Below are positions 1-9,084 of a DNA stretch of 52,133 nucleotides, in pieces. The notes beneath the pieces were generated by a model. The model was not told the DNA's origin and did no database searches. It was given only the letters and a program-made list of their open reading frames with translations. How positions within the stretch are numbered: position 1 is the stretch's first letter; each line of letters starts with the position of its first letter. Made by a program: the position numbers and the translations under genes. Origin of the DNA: Acidimicrobiaceae bacterium (GTDB taxonomy: Bacteria; Actinomycetota; Acidimicrobiia; Acidimicrobiales; Ilumatobacteraceae). The stretch covers positions 1 to 52,133 of the forward strand of contig CANIHL010000004.1 in NCBI GenBank assembly GCA_947467375.1. Direction: 5' to 3'.

Positions 1-915
1 GGCTCTGGTGGGGGCGGAGATCCATTCGGTGGGTCAGGCGGCTTTGGCGACATATTTGAAGCATTCTTTGGCGGAGCATCACCATTTGGTGGCGGTCAAC
101 GCGGACCTAGTGGACCACCACGTGGTCAAGACATCGAAACAGTTGCAGATATCGCATTTGAAGAAGCAGTGTTCGGGTGTCAGACAACAGTGAAGGTACG
201 CACTGCAGTTCGCTGCGATGACTGTGAGGGTTCAGGCGCAAAAGCCGGAACATCGCCAACAACGTGTAGTGAATGTAATGGTGCAGGCCAAGTGCGACGA
301 GTTCGTCAAAGCATGCTCGGCCAAATGGTCACAGCGCAGGCGTGTCACCGATGCAGTGGAACTGGTCAAAGCGTTGCTTCGCCATGTGCTCCATGTAAGG
401 GTGAAGGTCGCGTCATCAAAGAAGTTTCGTACCCAATTGAAGTTCCTGCAGGAATCGACACTGGTCAAACACTGCGATTGACGGGCAAAGGCGCCGTAGG
501 GCAACGGGGTGGAAGTGCAGGCGACCTGTTTGTGCACATGCGCGTTGCTGACCACGACATGTATCAACGCGAAGACGACGATTTGGTAACCAACATAGAA
601 GTCTCCATTGCGCAAGCAGCACTTGGGTCAACAATTCAATTGCCAACACTTGATGGCGATGAAGTGTTGGATGTTCCTTCAGGTACGCAGCATGGACGCG
701 AGTTTGTGTTGAAAGGACGTGGCGTGCCTCGGCTGTCACAAGGCGGGCGCTCGCGAGGACGTGGCGACTTGCGTGCACGAATCGTTGTTGCTGTGCCCAC
801 AAAACTCAGCGATGCGGAACGTGATTTGTTGCGTAAGTTTGCAGAGAGCCGCGGAGAGCAGGTTGCCGCTCATGAAGGCGGACTCAAGTCAAAGATAAAG
901 TCAGCATTTTCATGA
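1..915 (+). CDS. dnaJ: Chaperone protein DnaJ (5' end outside window)
   Basis: This is the C-terminal 304 residues of a type I DnaJ (Hsp40), the cytosolic co-chaperone that delivers substrates to DnaK. The frame is open from base 1 with no start, so the N-terminal J domain lies upstream of the window. What remains is the end of the Gly/Phe-rich linker (in-window residues 1-40), then four zinc-binding repeats with Cys pairs at 72/75, 89/92, 115/118 and 129/132 (CDDCEGSG, CSECNGAG, CHRCSGTG, CAPCKGEG), then the two beta-sandwich substrate-binding domains. All eight zinc cysteines are intact. The stop overlaps the rsmE start as ATGA, so the two are translationally coupled. Confidence 0.97.
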   Translation, partial: GSGGGGDPFGGSGGFGDIFEAFFGGASPFGGGQRGPSGPPRGQDIETVADIAFEEAVFGCQTTVKVRTAVRCDDCEGSGAKAGTSPTTCSECNGAGQVRRVRQSMLGQMVTAQACHRCSGTGQSVASPCAPCKGEGRVIKEVSYPIEVPAGIDTGQTLRLTGKGAVGQRGGSAGDLFVHMRVADHDMYQREDDDLVTNIEVSIAQAALGSTIQLPTLDGDEVLDVPSGTQHGREFVLKGRGVPRLSQGGRSRGRGDLRARIVVAVPTKLSDAERDLLRKFAESRGEQVAAHEGGLKSKIKSAFS

Positions 916-1601
916 TTGACATGTTGCGCAAATCTGCCGCACATGTGTTTATTAGCTCGTTGGCATCTCCTGAACTCGAAAAGGAAGATGCGCATCATTT
1001 ATTAAAAGTTCTGCGTGTCACCGAGAACGACATTGTGACTGTCAGCGACGGTCGAGGCAGTTGGATTACGGCAAAGTTGGATAAGCAGGGGGAACTTCAC
1101 CCACTGAGTGAGATATTTGAAACGGATCCTCGGAAGCACATGCTCTCTGTTGCTTTCGCACCCGTGAAGGGTGAAAAGCCGGAAGTGATTGTGCAGAAAC
1201 TCACTGAGTTGGGAATTGATGAAATCATTCCTCTCGCGCCTACGCGCCGATCAGTAGTGAAGTGGGACGACGCACGTGCCGCAAAGAACGAAGAGCGTCT
1301 GCGCAAAATTGCTCGCGAGGCAGCCATGCAAAGTCGCAGGACATGGCTTCCGTCGATTCGCTCAATTACTGCATTGGCTGATGTTTTGGCCATGCCTGGT
1401 TGCGCAATTGCCGAACCGGGCGGAGTTGAAATCTCGCGGGAACATCACATTGTGGTCATTGGGCCAGAAGGTGGTTTTGCGCCAGACGAACTCACCATTC
1501 AGGTGCCAACAGTTTCGCTTGGGGAATCCATCTTGCGAGCAGAAACTGCTGCAATAGTTGCTGGTGCGCTCATGATGAGGGCCGGCAGGGAGTCGCAATG
1601 A
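912..1601 (+). CDS. rsmE: 16S rRNA (uracil-1498-N3)-methyltransferase RsmE
   Basis: A SPOUT-family methyltransferase expected to methylate N3 of U1498 in 16S rRNA using S-adenosylmethionine. The protein has 229 residues, normal for the family. The SAM-binding trefoil-knot signatures are clear: IGPEGGF at about 183-189 and LGESILRAETA at about 203-213. The chosen ATG overlaps the dnaJ stop by four bases; an ATG 12 bases further in is possible. The stop overlaps the next start (1598), so dnaJ, rsmE and the regulator form one transcription unit. The dnaJ-rsmE pairing is common in Gram-positive bacteria. Confidence 0.95.
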   Translation: MIDMLRKSAAHVFISSLASPELEKEDAHHLLKVLRVTENDIVTVSDGRGSWITAKLDKQGELHPLSEIFETDPRKHMLSVAFAPVKGEKPEVIVQKLTELGIDEIIPLAPTRRSVVKWDDARAAKNEERLRKIAREAAMQSRRTWLPSIRSITALADVLAMPGCAIAEPGGVEISREHHIVVIGPEGGFAPDELTIQVPTVSLGESILRAETAAIVAGALMMRAGRESQ

Positions 1602-2119
1602 GTACATCGAAAAATGATTCACTCGATGAACTCAGCTATGCGCGTTTAGTCGGCGAACGACTTCGTCAAATTCGCCAGCAGAAGAAGTTGTCCCTCAGCG
1701 AAGTTGAAAGCGCAACCAATCAAGAGTTCAAAGCTTCGGTGATGGGCGCCTATGAGCGTGGTGAACGAATGATTTCGGTGCCGCGTCTGGAGCGCCTTGC
1801 CAACTTTTATGGCGTAACGGTTGATCAGTTGCTTCCACGAGACAAGCAACGCGAGGGGGACACCCAAAGCCAAAGTGCTGCACCGACAAAGTTGCGCATT
1901 GACGTGGCGAAGCTTTCGTTGCGCGATGGCAAGGAATTCAAGATGCTGGAACGCCTGTTACGCATGATTCAGGTACAGCGACAGGACTTTAATGGCAAAG
2001 TGATTACCGTTCGCGCTCACGACACCAGAGCGATTGCGGTCATGTTGGATGTTGCGGTAGACGATGTTGGCGCAAAGCTTGCCGAACTCGATCTGCTCTT
2101 CGTGCCGCCTACGGCGTAA
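1598..2119 (+). CDS. bldD: BldD-like c-di-GMP-responsive transcriptional regulator
   Basis: A 173-residue DNA-binding regulator resembling BldD, the actinobacterial master regulator of development. The N-terminal XRE-type helix-turn-helix (about 14-80) includes the BldD-like stretch VMGAYERGER (48-57) and ends in a YGVTVDQLLP segment. The C-terminal domain (about 97-173) keeps the c-di-GMP signature described for Streptomyces BldD, R-x-D-x8-R-x-x-D: R128-Q-D130, eight residues, then R139-A-H-D142. This suggests it dimerises on c-di-GMP to bind DNA. It lacks the long tail of some relatives. It overlaps rsmE by four bases and is followed three bases later by hemW. Targets cannot be read from the window. 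Confidence 0.88.
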   Translation: MSTSKNDSLDELSYARLVGERLRQIRQQKKLSLSEVESATNQEFKASVMGAYERGERMISVPRLERLANFYGVTVDQLLPRDKQREGDTQSQSAAPTKLRIDVAKLSLRDGKEFKMLERLLRMIQVQRQDFNGKVITVRAHDTRAIAVMLDVAVDDVGAKLAELDLLFVPPTA

Positions 2120-2122
2120 CTG

Positions 2123-3223
2123 TTGATGAATAAAGCAGCCGGTCTCCACGGCGTATATGTGCACATTCCATTTTGTGCCAAGCGCTGCGACTATTGCGCA
2201 TTTGCCACCTTCACAGACAGGCATCATTTACAAGGCGAATATGTACAGGCATTGCGCAAACACATTCGCACGCTTGTTGCAGAAGGCATGCCTGCAGCGA
2301 CAAGTGTGTTCGTCGGTGGGGGAACTCCAACCATGCTTCCAGCCGAAGAGTTGTTGAGTGTGCTTGCAGAAATTCCGTTGGCTTTGCGCGCAGAAGTAAC
2401 GGTTGAATGCAACCCAGATGACATCACGCTCGAGATGATGCAGCAGTACTTGCGTGGCGGTGTGAATCGCGTGAGTATCGGGGTGCAGTCAACCGTTGAC
2501 CATGTGTTGCAGTCTCTGGGTCGCACGCACAACCCAGAGAATGTGCAACGCGCAGTTGCTCACGTGAAGCAGGCCGGATTCTCTACGTTTAATCTCGACA
2601 TCATGTATGGCGCGGCAGGTGAGTCGCTTGCTGATTGGCAGAAGACTGTTGCCGACGTTGTTGCACTAGAACCACCCCATGTGTCCGCCTACGGACTCAC
2701 TATCGAGGCGAATACTCCACTTGCGTCACAACCAGAGCGGCACCCCGATGATGATGATCAGGCCGACAAATATGAGTGGGTTGATCAACGCTTCGTCGAA
2801 GCCGGCATGTTGAACTACGAAATTTCCAACTGGTCGCTACCTGGGCATGAGTGTGCGCATAACTATTTGTATTGGATGCAGGGCAACTACGACGGCATTG
2901 GCTGTGCTGCGCATGCGCACAAAGACGGAACGCGGTGGTGGAACGTGCGTACGCCAGATCGATACATCGAAATGATTAATGCTGGCGAAGACCCCATTTC
3001 ATCAAGCGAAGTGCTCGATGCAGAAACGAAATTGCTGGAAGAAATGCAGTTGCTCATTCGCACGCGTGATGGCGTGCCCACATCGGCTTTTTCCCCCGAT
3101 GATCGATCGCTGCTTGAGGGCTTAATTGAATTACACGATGACAGATATATATTGACTCGGGCGGGTCGGTTAATGGCGAATGAAGTAAGTATCCGACTGC
3201 GTGGTGTGCAAACGAGCCAGTAG
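2123..3223 (+). CDS. hemW: Radical SAM heme chaperone HemW
   Basis: A HemN-like radical SAM protein of about 366 residues. The cluster-binding motif is C18-x3-C22-x2-C25 (PFCAKRCDYCAF); the residue after the next Ala is Phe rather than the extra Cys of true coproporphyrinogen dehydrogenase HemN, which favours HemW, a heme-binding chaperone. The later HNYLYWMQGNYDGIGCAAHA region is typical of HemW. Start could be TTG 2123 or ATG 2126; the ATG is as likely. It follows the bldD-like gene by three bases and is probably in the same operon. The tRNA-Val gene begins 14 bases after its stop. Confidence 0.92.
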   Translation: MMNKAAGLHGVYVHIPFCAKRCDYCAFATFTDRHHLQGEYVQALRKHIRTLVAEGMPAATSVFVGGGTPTMLPAEELLSVLAEIPLALRAEVTVECNPDDITLEMMQQYLRGGVNRVSIGVQSTVDHVLQSLGRTHNPENVQRAVAHVKQAGFSTFNLDIMYGAAGESLADWQKTVADVVALEPPHVSAYGLTIEANTPLASQPERHPDDDDQADKYEWVDQRFVEAGMLNYEISNWSLPGHECAHNYLYWMQGNYDGIGCAAHAHKDGTRWWNVRTPDRYIEMINAGEDPISSSEVLDAETKLLEEMQLLIRTRDGVPTSAFSPDDRSLLEGLIELHDDRYILTRAGRLMANEVSIRLRGVQTSQ

Positions 3224-3237
3224 TATGTGGGCAGTAA

Positions 3238-3311
3238 GGGCGCGTAGCTCAGTTGGTTAGAGCACTACCTCGACATGGTAGGGGTCCCGGGTTCGAGTCC
3301 CGTCGCGCCCA
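3238..3311 (+). tRNA. tRNA-Val (anticodon GAC)
   Basis: A full cloverleaf folds. The acceptor stem GGGCGCG (3238-3244) pairs perfectly with CGCGCCC (3304-3310). The D arm is GCTC/GAGC. The anticodon stem CTACC/GGTAG encloses loop TCGACAT, whose middle three bases are GAC, reading Val GUC/GUU codons. The T loop is TTCGAGT. The outermost T-stem pair is C opposite T, a mismatch. CCA is not encoded (A73 is followed by CTA), so it must be added after transcription. Confidence 0.96.
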
Positions 3312-3314
3312 CTA

Positions 3315-4613
3315 TTAATTTGGTTGCGAATTGCGCGTAACCACTTCTTCTGACTCACGCGCAGCTGCTTTGAATATTCCCTTGCTCATAAGCGAAGTTT
3401 CTGCTCGACGTCGCTTGTCGTAAATTGCAGCCCGGTCTGCATGAATTGCACCGTCTTCTGGTTCTGCCCAGCCCGCAAGGTCGGCCAAATGACATGCAAG
3501 ACGTAGGTCGTTGTCGACAACAGCAAGCGCTCGTTTCATAAGCACATGTGCGCCACCTGCAAGTGCTGCAAGTTCTTGCGCCACCACTGCATCTGGTGCT
3601 GGCTTCAAGCGCGACGCGGCTCCGTCCCACCATCCTCCGTACAGACGCCAAATATTGCGCACCACAAATTCTGGTTCATCGTAAAACGGCCGCATGTATG
3701 GCTTGTCGAGAACATGCTGCGGAACCTTGACCGTGTGAATAATTGCGTCAAGCGTTTCTCCAGCGTTCATCATGTCAATCACTTGCATCACGAGCGACTC
3801 AAGAGAAGTAGCAATGTCATCAAGCACCATGGCAATTCGCTCTTTGCCTTCAATTGGGAGTCCGTGGGCGGGGAGCAGTAACTCTGGGCCTTGAGCAATC
3901 ATGCGACGCAGCGCTTGAGCCCACTCCAACGCGTAGCGCTGTACTTTTTGTGGGTTGCCAGCATTTGGGTAATTCCAAATCACGAAGTCGCCGGTGAAGA
4001 TCCATTTCTTTTCTGGAATCCAACCCCATAGGTGGTCGTCGGTTTCGCCGCGTGCGTGATGGAATTCCACCTGTGTGCCACCAGCGTTGATGGTGAGTTG
4101 CTCGCGGAACGATTCGTCTGTTCGCATGGTGGCTCGCGGCAAGAACCGTTGCAGGTTTTCGCCAATGTTGAGGCCCATTTCCGAACGAGTTCCTCCAAAT
4201 TGGCGCTGATTGATTGCAACGTTCCAACCGTTCGTGGTGTTGTAGCGGTCAATTCGTACATCTACATTTTCATGTCCGATGACGTGCGGTTTTGGCGCAC
4301 CAGTTTTCTCCGCGTCTTTAGCGAAAGCAAAGCTTCCACCCACGTGGTCAGCGTGACCATGGGTGTAGATCAGGTGGCTAATCGGGGATTTTTTCCAGGT
4401 TCGAATGGAGTCAACAACTGCAATACCGCTACCTGCGCCAGATGCGTCGAAGCACATCAATCCGTCACCTGTGTCCCACACCACGCTGTGGCTGAAGCTT
4501 TCAACGATGGCCAAATTGTCTGCCAATTCGGTGATGTCGTTGGTGACCCGATTGAGCGGTTGGTCAACAACTCCAGAATCAATGACTTTGGTGGAAAGTT
4601 CAATTGGGTGCAT
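3315..4613 (-). CDS. Metallo-beta-lactamase-fold hydrolase with alkylsulfatase-type dimerisation domain
   Basis: A 432-residue protein. The N-terminal metallo-beta-lactamase fold carries the zinc motif THGHADH at 84-90, and later ligands are suggested by HARGETDDH, GDFVIW and PAHG. The C-terminal half (about 300-420) resembles the helical dimerisation domain of SdsA/BDS1-type alkylsulfatases (IWRLYGGWWDG, then LADLAGWAEPED). The likely reaction is hydrolysis of an alkyl sulfate or related ester; the substrate is unknown. It follows the acyl-CoA dehydrogenase by 26 bases with a Shine-Dalgarno-like AAGG 7-8 bases before ATG, so the pair may release and then oxidise an alkyl chain. Its 3' end stops three bases short of the tRNA gene. 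Confidence 0.85.
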   Translation of the reverse strand: MHPIELSTKVIDSGVVDQPLNRVTNDITELADNLAIVESFSHSVVWDTGDGLMCFDASGAGSGIAVVDSIRTWKKSPISHLIYTHGHADHVGGSFAFAKDAEKTGAPKPHVIGHENVDVRIDRYNTTNGWNVAINQRQFGGTRSEMGLNIGENLQRFLPRATMRTDESFREQLTINAGGTQVEFHHARGETDDHLWGWIPEKKWIFTGDFVIWNYPNAGNPQKVQRYALEWAQALRRMIAQGPELLLPAHGLPIEGKERIAMVLDDIATSLESLVMQVIDMMNAGETLDAIIHTVKVPQHVLDKPYMRPFYDEPEFVVRNIWRLYGGWWDGAASRLKPAPDAVVAQELAALAGGAHVLMKRALAVVDNDLRLACHLADLAGWAEPEDGAIHADRAAIYDKRRRAETSLMSKGIFKAAARESEEVVTRNSQPN

Positions 4614-4639
4614 GACTGCACCTTATTCCAAAGAAGTAC

Positions 4640-5812
4640 CTATTTTTTGGCTGAAGGTTCTTTCGGAAGCCCAAGTACGCGTTCGCCGAGAATATTGCGC
4701 ATCACATTTGAGGTGCCACCCATGATGGTGTAGCCCGATGCATAAGCGAGGCCCTGGGTCACTTCGTCCCACAACATTGCCTCTGCGCCAAACACCGAAA
4801 AAACGAAGTTGGCAATTTTGGTTTCCAGTTCGGTGCAGAAACATTTTGTTGCAGCAGAGAAACCAGCTGGTGCTTGCTTCAGTACTTCGCGAATCACCAA
4901 AATGCGCCCGACGCGGTATCCAATTTCAATATCGGCAATTTCTTGACGCACACGTGCGTCGGTGGTGTCTGCTTTCTTCAGGGCCATGTCATACAACGCC
5001 CTGTTCGAAACCAGGCGGTCGATGCCTCCGCGTTCGTGCTCCAGCTGGCGCATGGTTTGCGCAAATGCACCACCTTGTTGGCCAACGAGATTGTCTTTTG
5101 GAACGCGAACATCGGTGTAGAACACTTCGCAAAAGTGACGGTTAGTCGTCATGTCTTGAATTGGGCGAACATCAATGCCGAGCGTATTCATGGGCACGAT
5201 AATTTCGCTGATACCAGCATGTGGCGGGCCATCATTGCTGGTTCTGCAGATGAGATAGCAGTAGTCGGCGACTTCGCCAAAACTGGTCCAGATCTTCTGG
5301 CCATTAATGACCCATTCATCTCCGTCAAGTTGGGCAAACGTTTTCAATGAAGCTAGGTCGCTTCCAGCGTTCGGCTCACTCATTCCTATGCACCATGTGG
5401 TTTTTCCCGCAAGCATGTCGGGGAGAAATGCATCTTGCTGAGCTTTAGTTCCATACGCAATAAGCGCTGGCCCCATTTGTCGATCAGCAAACCACGAAGC
5501 GGCAATTGGTGCGCCAGCCGAAATCATCTCTTCCGCAACGATGAGTCGTTCAATGCCTGGGCGACCTCCGCCACCGAATTCACTTGGCCACGTCATACCA
5601 ATCCAACCAAGCTCTGCCAGTTCCTGCGAGAACTCCTTGGAATAGCCGTTCATCCACGTGTCGTTGAAGCGTCCGTAGCGAGCAACGGCATCTTGGGCCA
5701 CGGCTCGTGCTTTGGTGCGAAGCGCTATGTGCTCTGGCGACCAGTCAAAATCCACAGACAGATGGTACGGGGCGGAGGCGGTCTGGTCGGTAGCGAGCGC
5801 CGGAATTGGCAT
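4640..5812 (-). CDS. Acyl-CoA dehydrogenase family protein
   Basis: An FAD-dependent acyl-CoA dehydrogenase of 390 residues, dehydrogenating an acyl-CoA at the alpha-beta bond. Family features are [13 protein letters not shown] (flavin/substrate loop), [11 protein letters not shown], and a C-terminal [16 protein letters not shown]. At the position where medium-chain enzymes carry the catalytic Glu (Y-E-G-T) this protein has Gly (G-G-T), as in many actinobacterial FadE proteins, so the base may lie elsewhere or a partner subunit may be needed. I chose ATG 5812; a TTG at 5878 would add 22 residues but would overlap the icd start and cover the operator-like repeats at 5826-5843. It is probably co-transcribed with the downstream alkylsulfatase-like gene. 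Confidence 0.88.
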   Translation of the reverse strand: MPIPALATDQTASAPYHLSVDFDWSPEHIALRTKARAVAQDAVARYGRFNDTWMNGYSKEFSQELAELGWIGMTWPSEFGGGGRPGIERLIVAEEMISAGAPIAASWFADRQMGPALIAYGTKAQQDAFLPDMLAGKTTWCIGMSEPNAGSDLASLKTFAQLDGDEWVINGQKIWTSFGEVADYCYLICRTSNDGPPHAGISEIIVPMNTLGIDVRPIQDMTTNRHFCEVFYTDVRVPKDNLVGQQGGAFAQTMRQLEHERGGIDRLVSNRALYDMALKKADTTDARVRQEIADIEIGYRVGRILVIREVLKQAPAGFSAATKCFCTELETKIANFVFSVFGAEAMLWDEVTQGLAYASGYTIMGGTSNVMRNILGERVLGLPKEPSAKK

Positions 5813-5825
5813 GTGGGCTATTGTG

Positions 5826-5843
5826 TACAAGTCAGATACAAGT
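5826..5843. promoter_or_regulatory. Tandem heptamer operator upstream of icd
   Basis: TACAAGT occurs twice (5826-5832 and 5837-5843), separated by four bases, so the repeats are 11 bp apart, one helical turn. The site ends 28 bases before the icd ATG. The same pair with the same spacing is found between aconitase and the GntR/HutC gene (18759-18776), pointing to a shared regulator. Confidence 0.6.
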
Positions 5844-5871
5844 TGGTCAAACTCGGCATCGGAGCTCAGCA

Positions 5872-7095
5872 ATGGCAACCAAAATCAAAGTCGTAAACCC
5901 AGTAGTCGAACTTGATGGCGATGAAATGACGCGCATCATGTGGCAGTTCATTAAAGACCGACTCATCTTGCCGTATCTCGACATCAATCTTGAGTACTAC
6001 GACCTGAGCATTGAAAATCGTGATGCCACGAACGATCAGGTAACCATCGACTCAGCGCATGCCATTTTGAAACACGGTGTTGGAGTGAAGTGTGCAACCA
6101 TCACCCCAGACGAAGCCCGTGTAAAAGAATTCAATTTGAAGCAAATGTGGAAGTCGCCGAACGGCACCATTCGCAACATTCTGGATGGCGTGGTGTTTCG
6201 CGAGCCAATTATTTGTCAGAATATTCCGAAGCTTGTACCTGGTTGGACTAAGCCAATTGTGATCGGACGTCACGCACACGGTGATCAGTACAAAGCAACC
6301 GACTTCCGTGTTCCTGGCGAAGGAACGGTCACCATGACGTACGTTCCAAAAGACGGAAGCAAGCCAATTGAAATGAAAGTTGCCGACTTCACAGGTTCCG
6401 GCGTGGTCATGGGTATGTACAACTTCGATGAGTCCATTCGAAATTTTGCGCGCGCAACCATGAACTATTCATTGCAGCGCAATTACCCGCTATTTCTCAG
6501 CACGAAGAACACCATCTTGAAGGCATACGACGGACGCTTCAAGGACTTGTTCGAAGAAGTATTTAATGCCGAGTTCAAAGCACAGTTCGACAAGCAAGGG
6601 CTCACGTACGAGCATCGCCTCATTGACGACATGGTTGCATGCATGTTGCGTTGGGAAGGCGGATACGTGTGGGCATGCAAAAACTACGACGGTGACGTAC
6701 AGTCCGACATTGTCGCTCAAGGGTTTGGTTCACTTGGGTTGATGACTTCGGTATTGGCAACCCCAGATGGGCGAGTGTTGGAGTCCGAAGCAGCTCACGG
6801 AACAGTGACACGCCACTATCGCGATCATCAAGCGGGCAAGAAAACCTCAACCAACCCGATTGCGTCTATTTATGCGTGGACGCGTGGCCTAGAGCACCGC
6901 GGAAAACTTGATAACACGCCAGCGCTGATCGATTTCGCGCGCAAGGTTGAGCAAGTGTGTGTCGAGGCAGTTGAAGGCGGCGAGATGACGAAGGACTTGT
7001 CGTTGCTCGTGGGCGGCGAAACTGCTCCGTGGCAGACCACCGAGCAATATCTCGAAACTTTGGACCGCCGTTTGCAAGAAAAGATGGCCAAATAG
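5872..7095 (+). CDS. icd: NADP-dependent isocitrate dehydrogenase (eukaryote-like dimeric type)
   Basis: Oxidatively decarboxylates isocitrate to 2-oxoglutarate in the TCA cycle, producing NADPH. The 407-residue protein reads like eukaryotic cytosolic/mitochondrial IDH from end to end: [12 protein letters not shown] near the N-terminus, [23 protein letters not shown], and the coenzyme loop [12 protein letters not shown], whose Arg-His is characteristic of NADP specificity. The start is ATG 5872, because GGAG at 5861-5864 gives a Shine-Dalgarno seven bases upstream; upstream in-frame codons are spurious. It is divergent from the acyl-CoA dehydrogenase, and the 59-bp gap contains the tandem TACAAGT repeats. 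Confidence 0.96.
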   Translation: MATKIKVVNPVVELDGDEMTRIMWQFIKDRLILPYLDINLEYYDLSIENRDATNDQVTIDSAHAILKHGVGVKCATITPDEARVKEFNLKQMWKSPNGTIRNILDGVVFREPIICQNIPKLVPGWTKPIVIGRHAHGDQYKATDFRVPGEGTVTMTYVPKDGSKPIEMKVADFTGSGVVMGMYNFDESIRNFARATMNYSLQRNYPLFLSTKNTILKAYDGRFKDLFEEVFNAEFKAQFDKQGLTYEHRLIDDMVACMLRWEGGYVWACKNYDGDVQSDIVAQGFGSLGLMTSVLATPDGRVLESEAAHGTVTRHYRDHQAGKKTSTNPIASIYAWTRGLEHRGKLDNTPALIDFARKVEQVCVEAVEGGEMTKDLSLLVGGETAPWQTTEQYLETLDRRLQEKMAK

Positions 7096-7103
7096 CCCGT
7101 TTC

Positions 7104-7134
7104 TTGAACGTTTCTTACTCAGGTAGGGAACACT
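7104..7134 (+). promoter_or_regulatory. Possible promoter of the flavin redox operon
   Basis: TTGAAC (7104-7109) is followed after 19 bases by AACACT (7129-7134), which sits six bases before the ATG at 7141. The spacer is long and the -10 box imperfect, so this is only a candidate. Confidence 0.3.
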
Positions 7135-7140
7135 AAAGAG

Positions 7141-8502
7141 ATGAACAAGCGAACATCCAAAACCCATGTTTTGGGCGAGCCGGACCAAAGTCGATTACTC
7201 GATACCGATGTTGGTGCCTTTTTGGCGTTTCTTACTGTCGTGGTTGTTGGCATATGGGCACATCATGGAGGGTTTAACAACCTTGGTCTTTCCGCTACGA
7301 ATACAGCTACTTCACTAGATCAAATTACGGGTCTACTGGCCAGCGAATCAGGGATTCTCGGCCTCATTCTGATTACACGCACGCCAATGTTGGAGCGTCG
7401 TTATGGTCTGGATCGATTGTTTAACTGGCACCGAGTGTTGGGTGCGTCAATGTCTATTTTTCTTTTGCTCCATGTGGTGTTCAGCGTGTGGGCGTGGTCA
7501 ACGCCTGGTGGTTTGTTCGCTGCAGTGAAGTCGCTCACTGGCGGGGAGCCCTACATGGCAATGGCCAGTGTTGGCGCAGTGCTTGTTGGCGTCGTAACCA
7601 TCACTTCGATTCGGTCAATTCGAAATTCGATGACTTATGAGATGTGGTATTTCATACATCTCGTCGCCTATATCGGTCTGGCACTTTCGTTCTCGCATCA
7701 AATAACTCTTGGTGCAGACTTTTCAACCGACAAGCTTGCGCGCTGGACATGGGTTGGTCTGCACATTGTCGTGGTGTTGTGGATTATTTGGTCACGGTGG
7801 CGCACCTTGATTTTGTCAATTGTCCATCCCTACAAAGTTTCTGCTGTTTCGCACCCAGCACCAGGTCTCATTGCGGTAACGCTGAATAGCCCTGTGATTT
7901 CGAGGCATCGCGCGCATGCTGGCCAGTTCTATTTGTTGCGACAGCTGGTGCCAGGAAAATGGTGGAAGACGAATCCATTTTCTTTGTCATCGGTTCCGAG
8001 CAGCGCAGGACTTCGTTTCACCATTAAGTCCCGCGGCGAATCAAGTGACGCGATGACCAAGATTCGCGTGGGAACAAAGGTTGCAATAGAAGGACCGTAC
8101 GGTGTGTGTACTCCCGAGATCATCGGTAATGAACCGGTGCTCATGGTTGCTGGTGGGGTGGGAATTGGGCCAATCGTTTCACTTGCCGAGAATCTTTCCT
8201 CACATCACAAACCGATCATCGTGTATCGAGCTCATTCTCAAAAAGAAATGGTGCACGTGGAAGAAATTGATGCATTGATGAAAAAACTTGGTGGTCAATT
8301 GTTTACGGTTATTGGTCCTCGTGCAGCGCTAAAAGTAAGTGATCCATTTGCTGCAGAAGTGCTTCGCAAAAGCGTTCCCGATATTGCAGACAGAGTGGTC
8401 ATTGTTGCTGGCCCAGAATCGTTAATTAAGGCTGTTCAAAAGGGAGCGCGCAAAGCTGGCGTTCCCACGGATCGAATTCACGCCGAAAGAGCATGGTGGT
8501 AA
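7141..8502 (+). CDS. Ferric-reductase-like transmembrane flavoprotein reductase
   Basis: A 453-residue membrane oxidoreductase. About six hydrophobic segments (roughly residues 24-220) form a ferric-reductase-like domain with two heme-ligand pairs: H97/H111 and H173/H186. The C-terminal half is a ferredoxin-NADP reductase module: flavin-binding NPFSLSS at about 279-285 and nucleotide-binding VAGGVGIGPIVSLAE. The expected role is to pass electrons from cytosolic NAD(P)H through FAD and two hemes to the outer face of the membrane. The next gene starts four bases later and encodes an FMN-binding domain, the likely acceptor; ApbE follows. The arrangement matches a class of flavinylated extracytosolic electron-transfer loci. 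Confidence 0.87.
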   Translation: MNKRTSKTHVLGEPDQSRLLDTDVGAFLAFLTVVVVGIWAHHGGFNNLGLSATNTATSLDQITGLLASESGILGLILITRTPMLERRYGLDRLFNWHRVLGASMSIFLLLHVVFSVWAWSTPGGLFAAVKSLTGGEPYMAMASVGAVLVGVVTITSIRSIRNSMTYEMWYFIHLVAYIGLALSFSHQITLGADFSTDKLARWTWVGLHIVVVLWIIWSRWRTLILSIVHPYKVSAVSHPAPGLIAVTLNSPVISRHRAHAGQFYLLRQLVPGKWWKTNPFSLSSVPSSAGLRFTIKSRGESSDAMTKIRVGTKVAIEGPYGVCTPEIIGNEPVLMVAGGVGIGPIVSLAENLSSHHKPIIVYRAHSQKEMVHVEEIDALMKKLGGQLFTVIGPRAALKVSDPFAAEVLRKSVPDIADRVVIVAGPESLIKAVQKGARKAGVPTDRIHAERAWW

Positions 8503-8505
8503 ATC

Positions 8506-9084
8506 ATGGTGAGTAAAAAAGACAAGCATCAAAGCGGTCAGCATTCATTGATTCGACAAATGTTTCCAGCAGTCGCATTGTCGGCTTTGGGGATTGGTTT
8601 CGTTTCCCAACTCGATAATCCTGCAAGTCAACTCGCATCGGGCGGGCTAGCCATTGGTGGGTCCACAGACACAACGGTTGTTGACCCGGCAACTGGTGCT
8701 CCGGCTCCTCAAGCAACAGTGGCGCCAGCTAGTGGTGTTGTCGCGACGCCAGCAACTGCTGCACCGGCAACTGCTGCACCCGTCGTAGATACCACGTCAT
8801 GCACTGGCGATGTAGTGAAAAGCCCTCCTGCCAACTTCAGGTGGGGAACTATTCAGTTGCAAACAACGTTCACGCCAGGCAATGTGCTGTGCGATATTCA
8901 AGTGTTGCAATATCCAAGCGACCGTGGAACTTCAATCAGTATTAATCAATATTCATTGCCGATCTACATAAAAGAATCACTTGCTTCACATAGTGCCAAT
9001 GTCCGTGCAATTTCTGGTGCAACTCTGTCGTGGCGTGCATATTCGTCCGCTTTACAAGCAGTGCTCGACGCTCGACCAAAATGA
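8506..9084 (+). CDS. Membrane-anchored FMN-binding-domain protein (ApbE substrate)
   Basis: A 192-residue secreted or membrane-tethered protein. A single hydrophobic segment (about 19-35) anchors it, followed by an Ala/Pro/Thr-rich linker with a short tandem repeat (about 60-95), then an FMN-binding domain (about 110-190). The covalent flavin-attachment motif S170-G-A-T173-x-S is intact; by analogy with NqrC/RnfG, FMN would be linked to T173. It lies three bases after the reductase stop and overlaps apbE by four bases, so the three are one operon. It probably accepts electrons from the heme membrane protein outside the cytoplasm. Confidence 0.85.
   Translation: MVSKKDKHQSGQHSLIRQMFPAVALSALGIGFVSQLDNPASQLASGGLAIGGSTDTTVVDPATGAPAPQATVAPASGVVATPATAAPATAAPVVDTTSCTGDVVKSPPANFRWGTIQLQTTFTPGNVLCDIQVLQYPSDRGTSISINQYSLPIYIKESLASHSANVRAISGATLSWRAYSSALQAVLDARPK

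Noticed and set aside
4032-4733. A 233-residue open frame on the plus strand
   Set aside because: It is antisense to the alkylsulfatase-like gene and the end of the acyl-CoA dehydrogenase gene, both with clear motifs, and has no domain of its own.
5813-5878. TTG start of the acyl-CoA dehydrogenase at 5878
   Set aside because: It would overlap the icd start and cover the tandem repeats; the family domain begins well inside the ATG 5812 version. Not fully excluded.
8700-8790. Short tandem repeat resembling a repeat array
   Set aside because: It encodes the Ala/Pro/Thr linker of the FMN-binding protein; there are no spacers, so it is not CRISPR.
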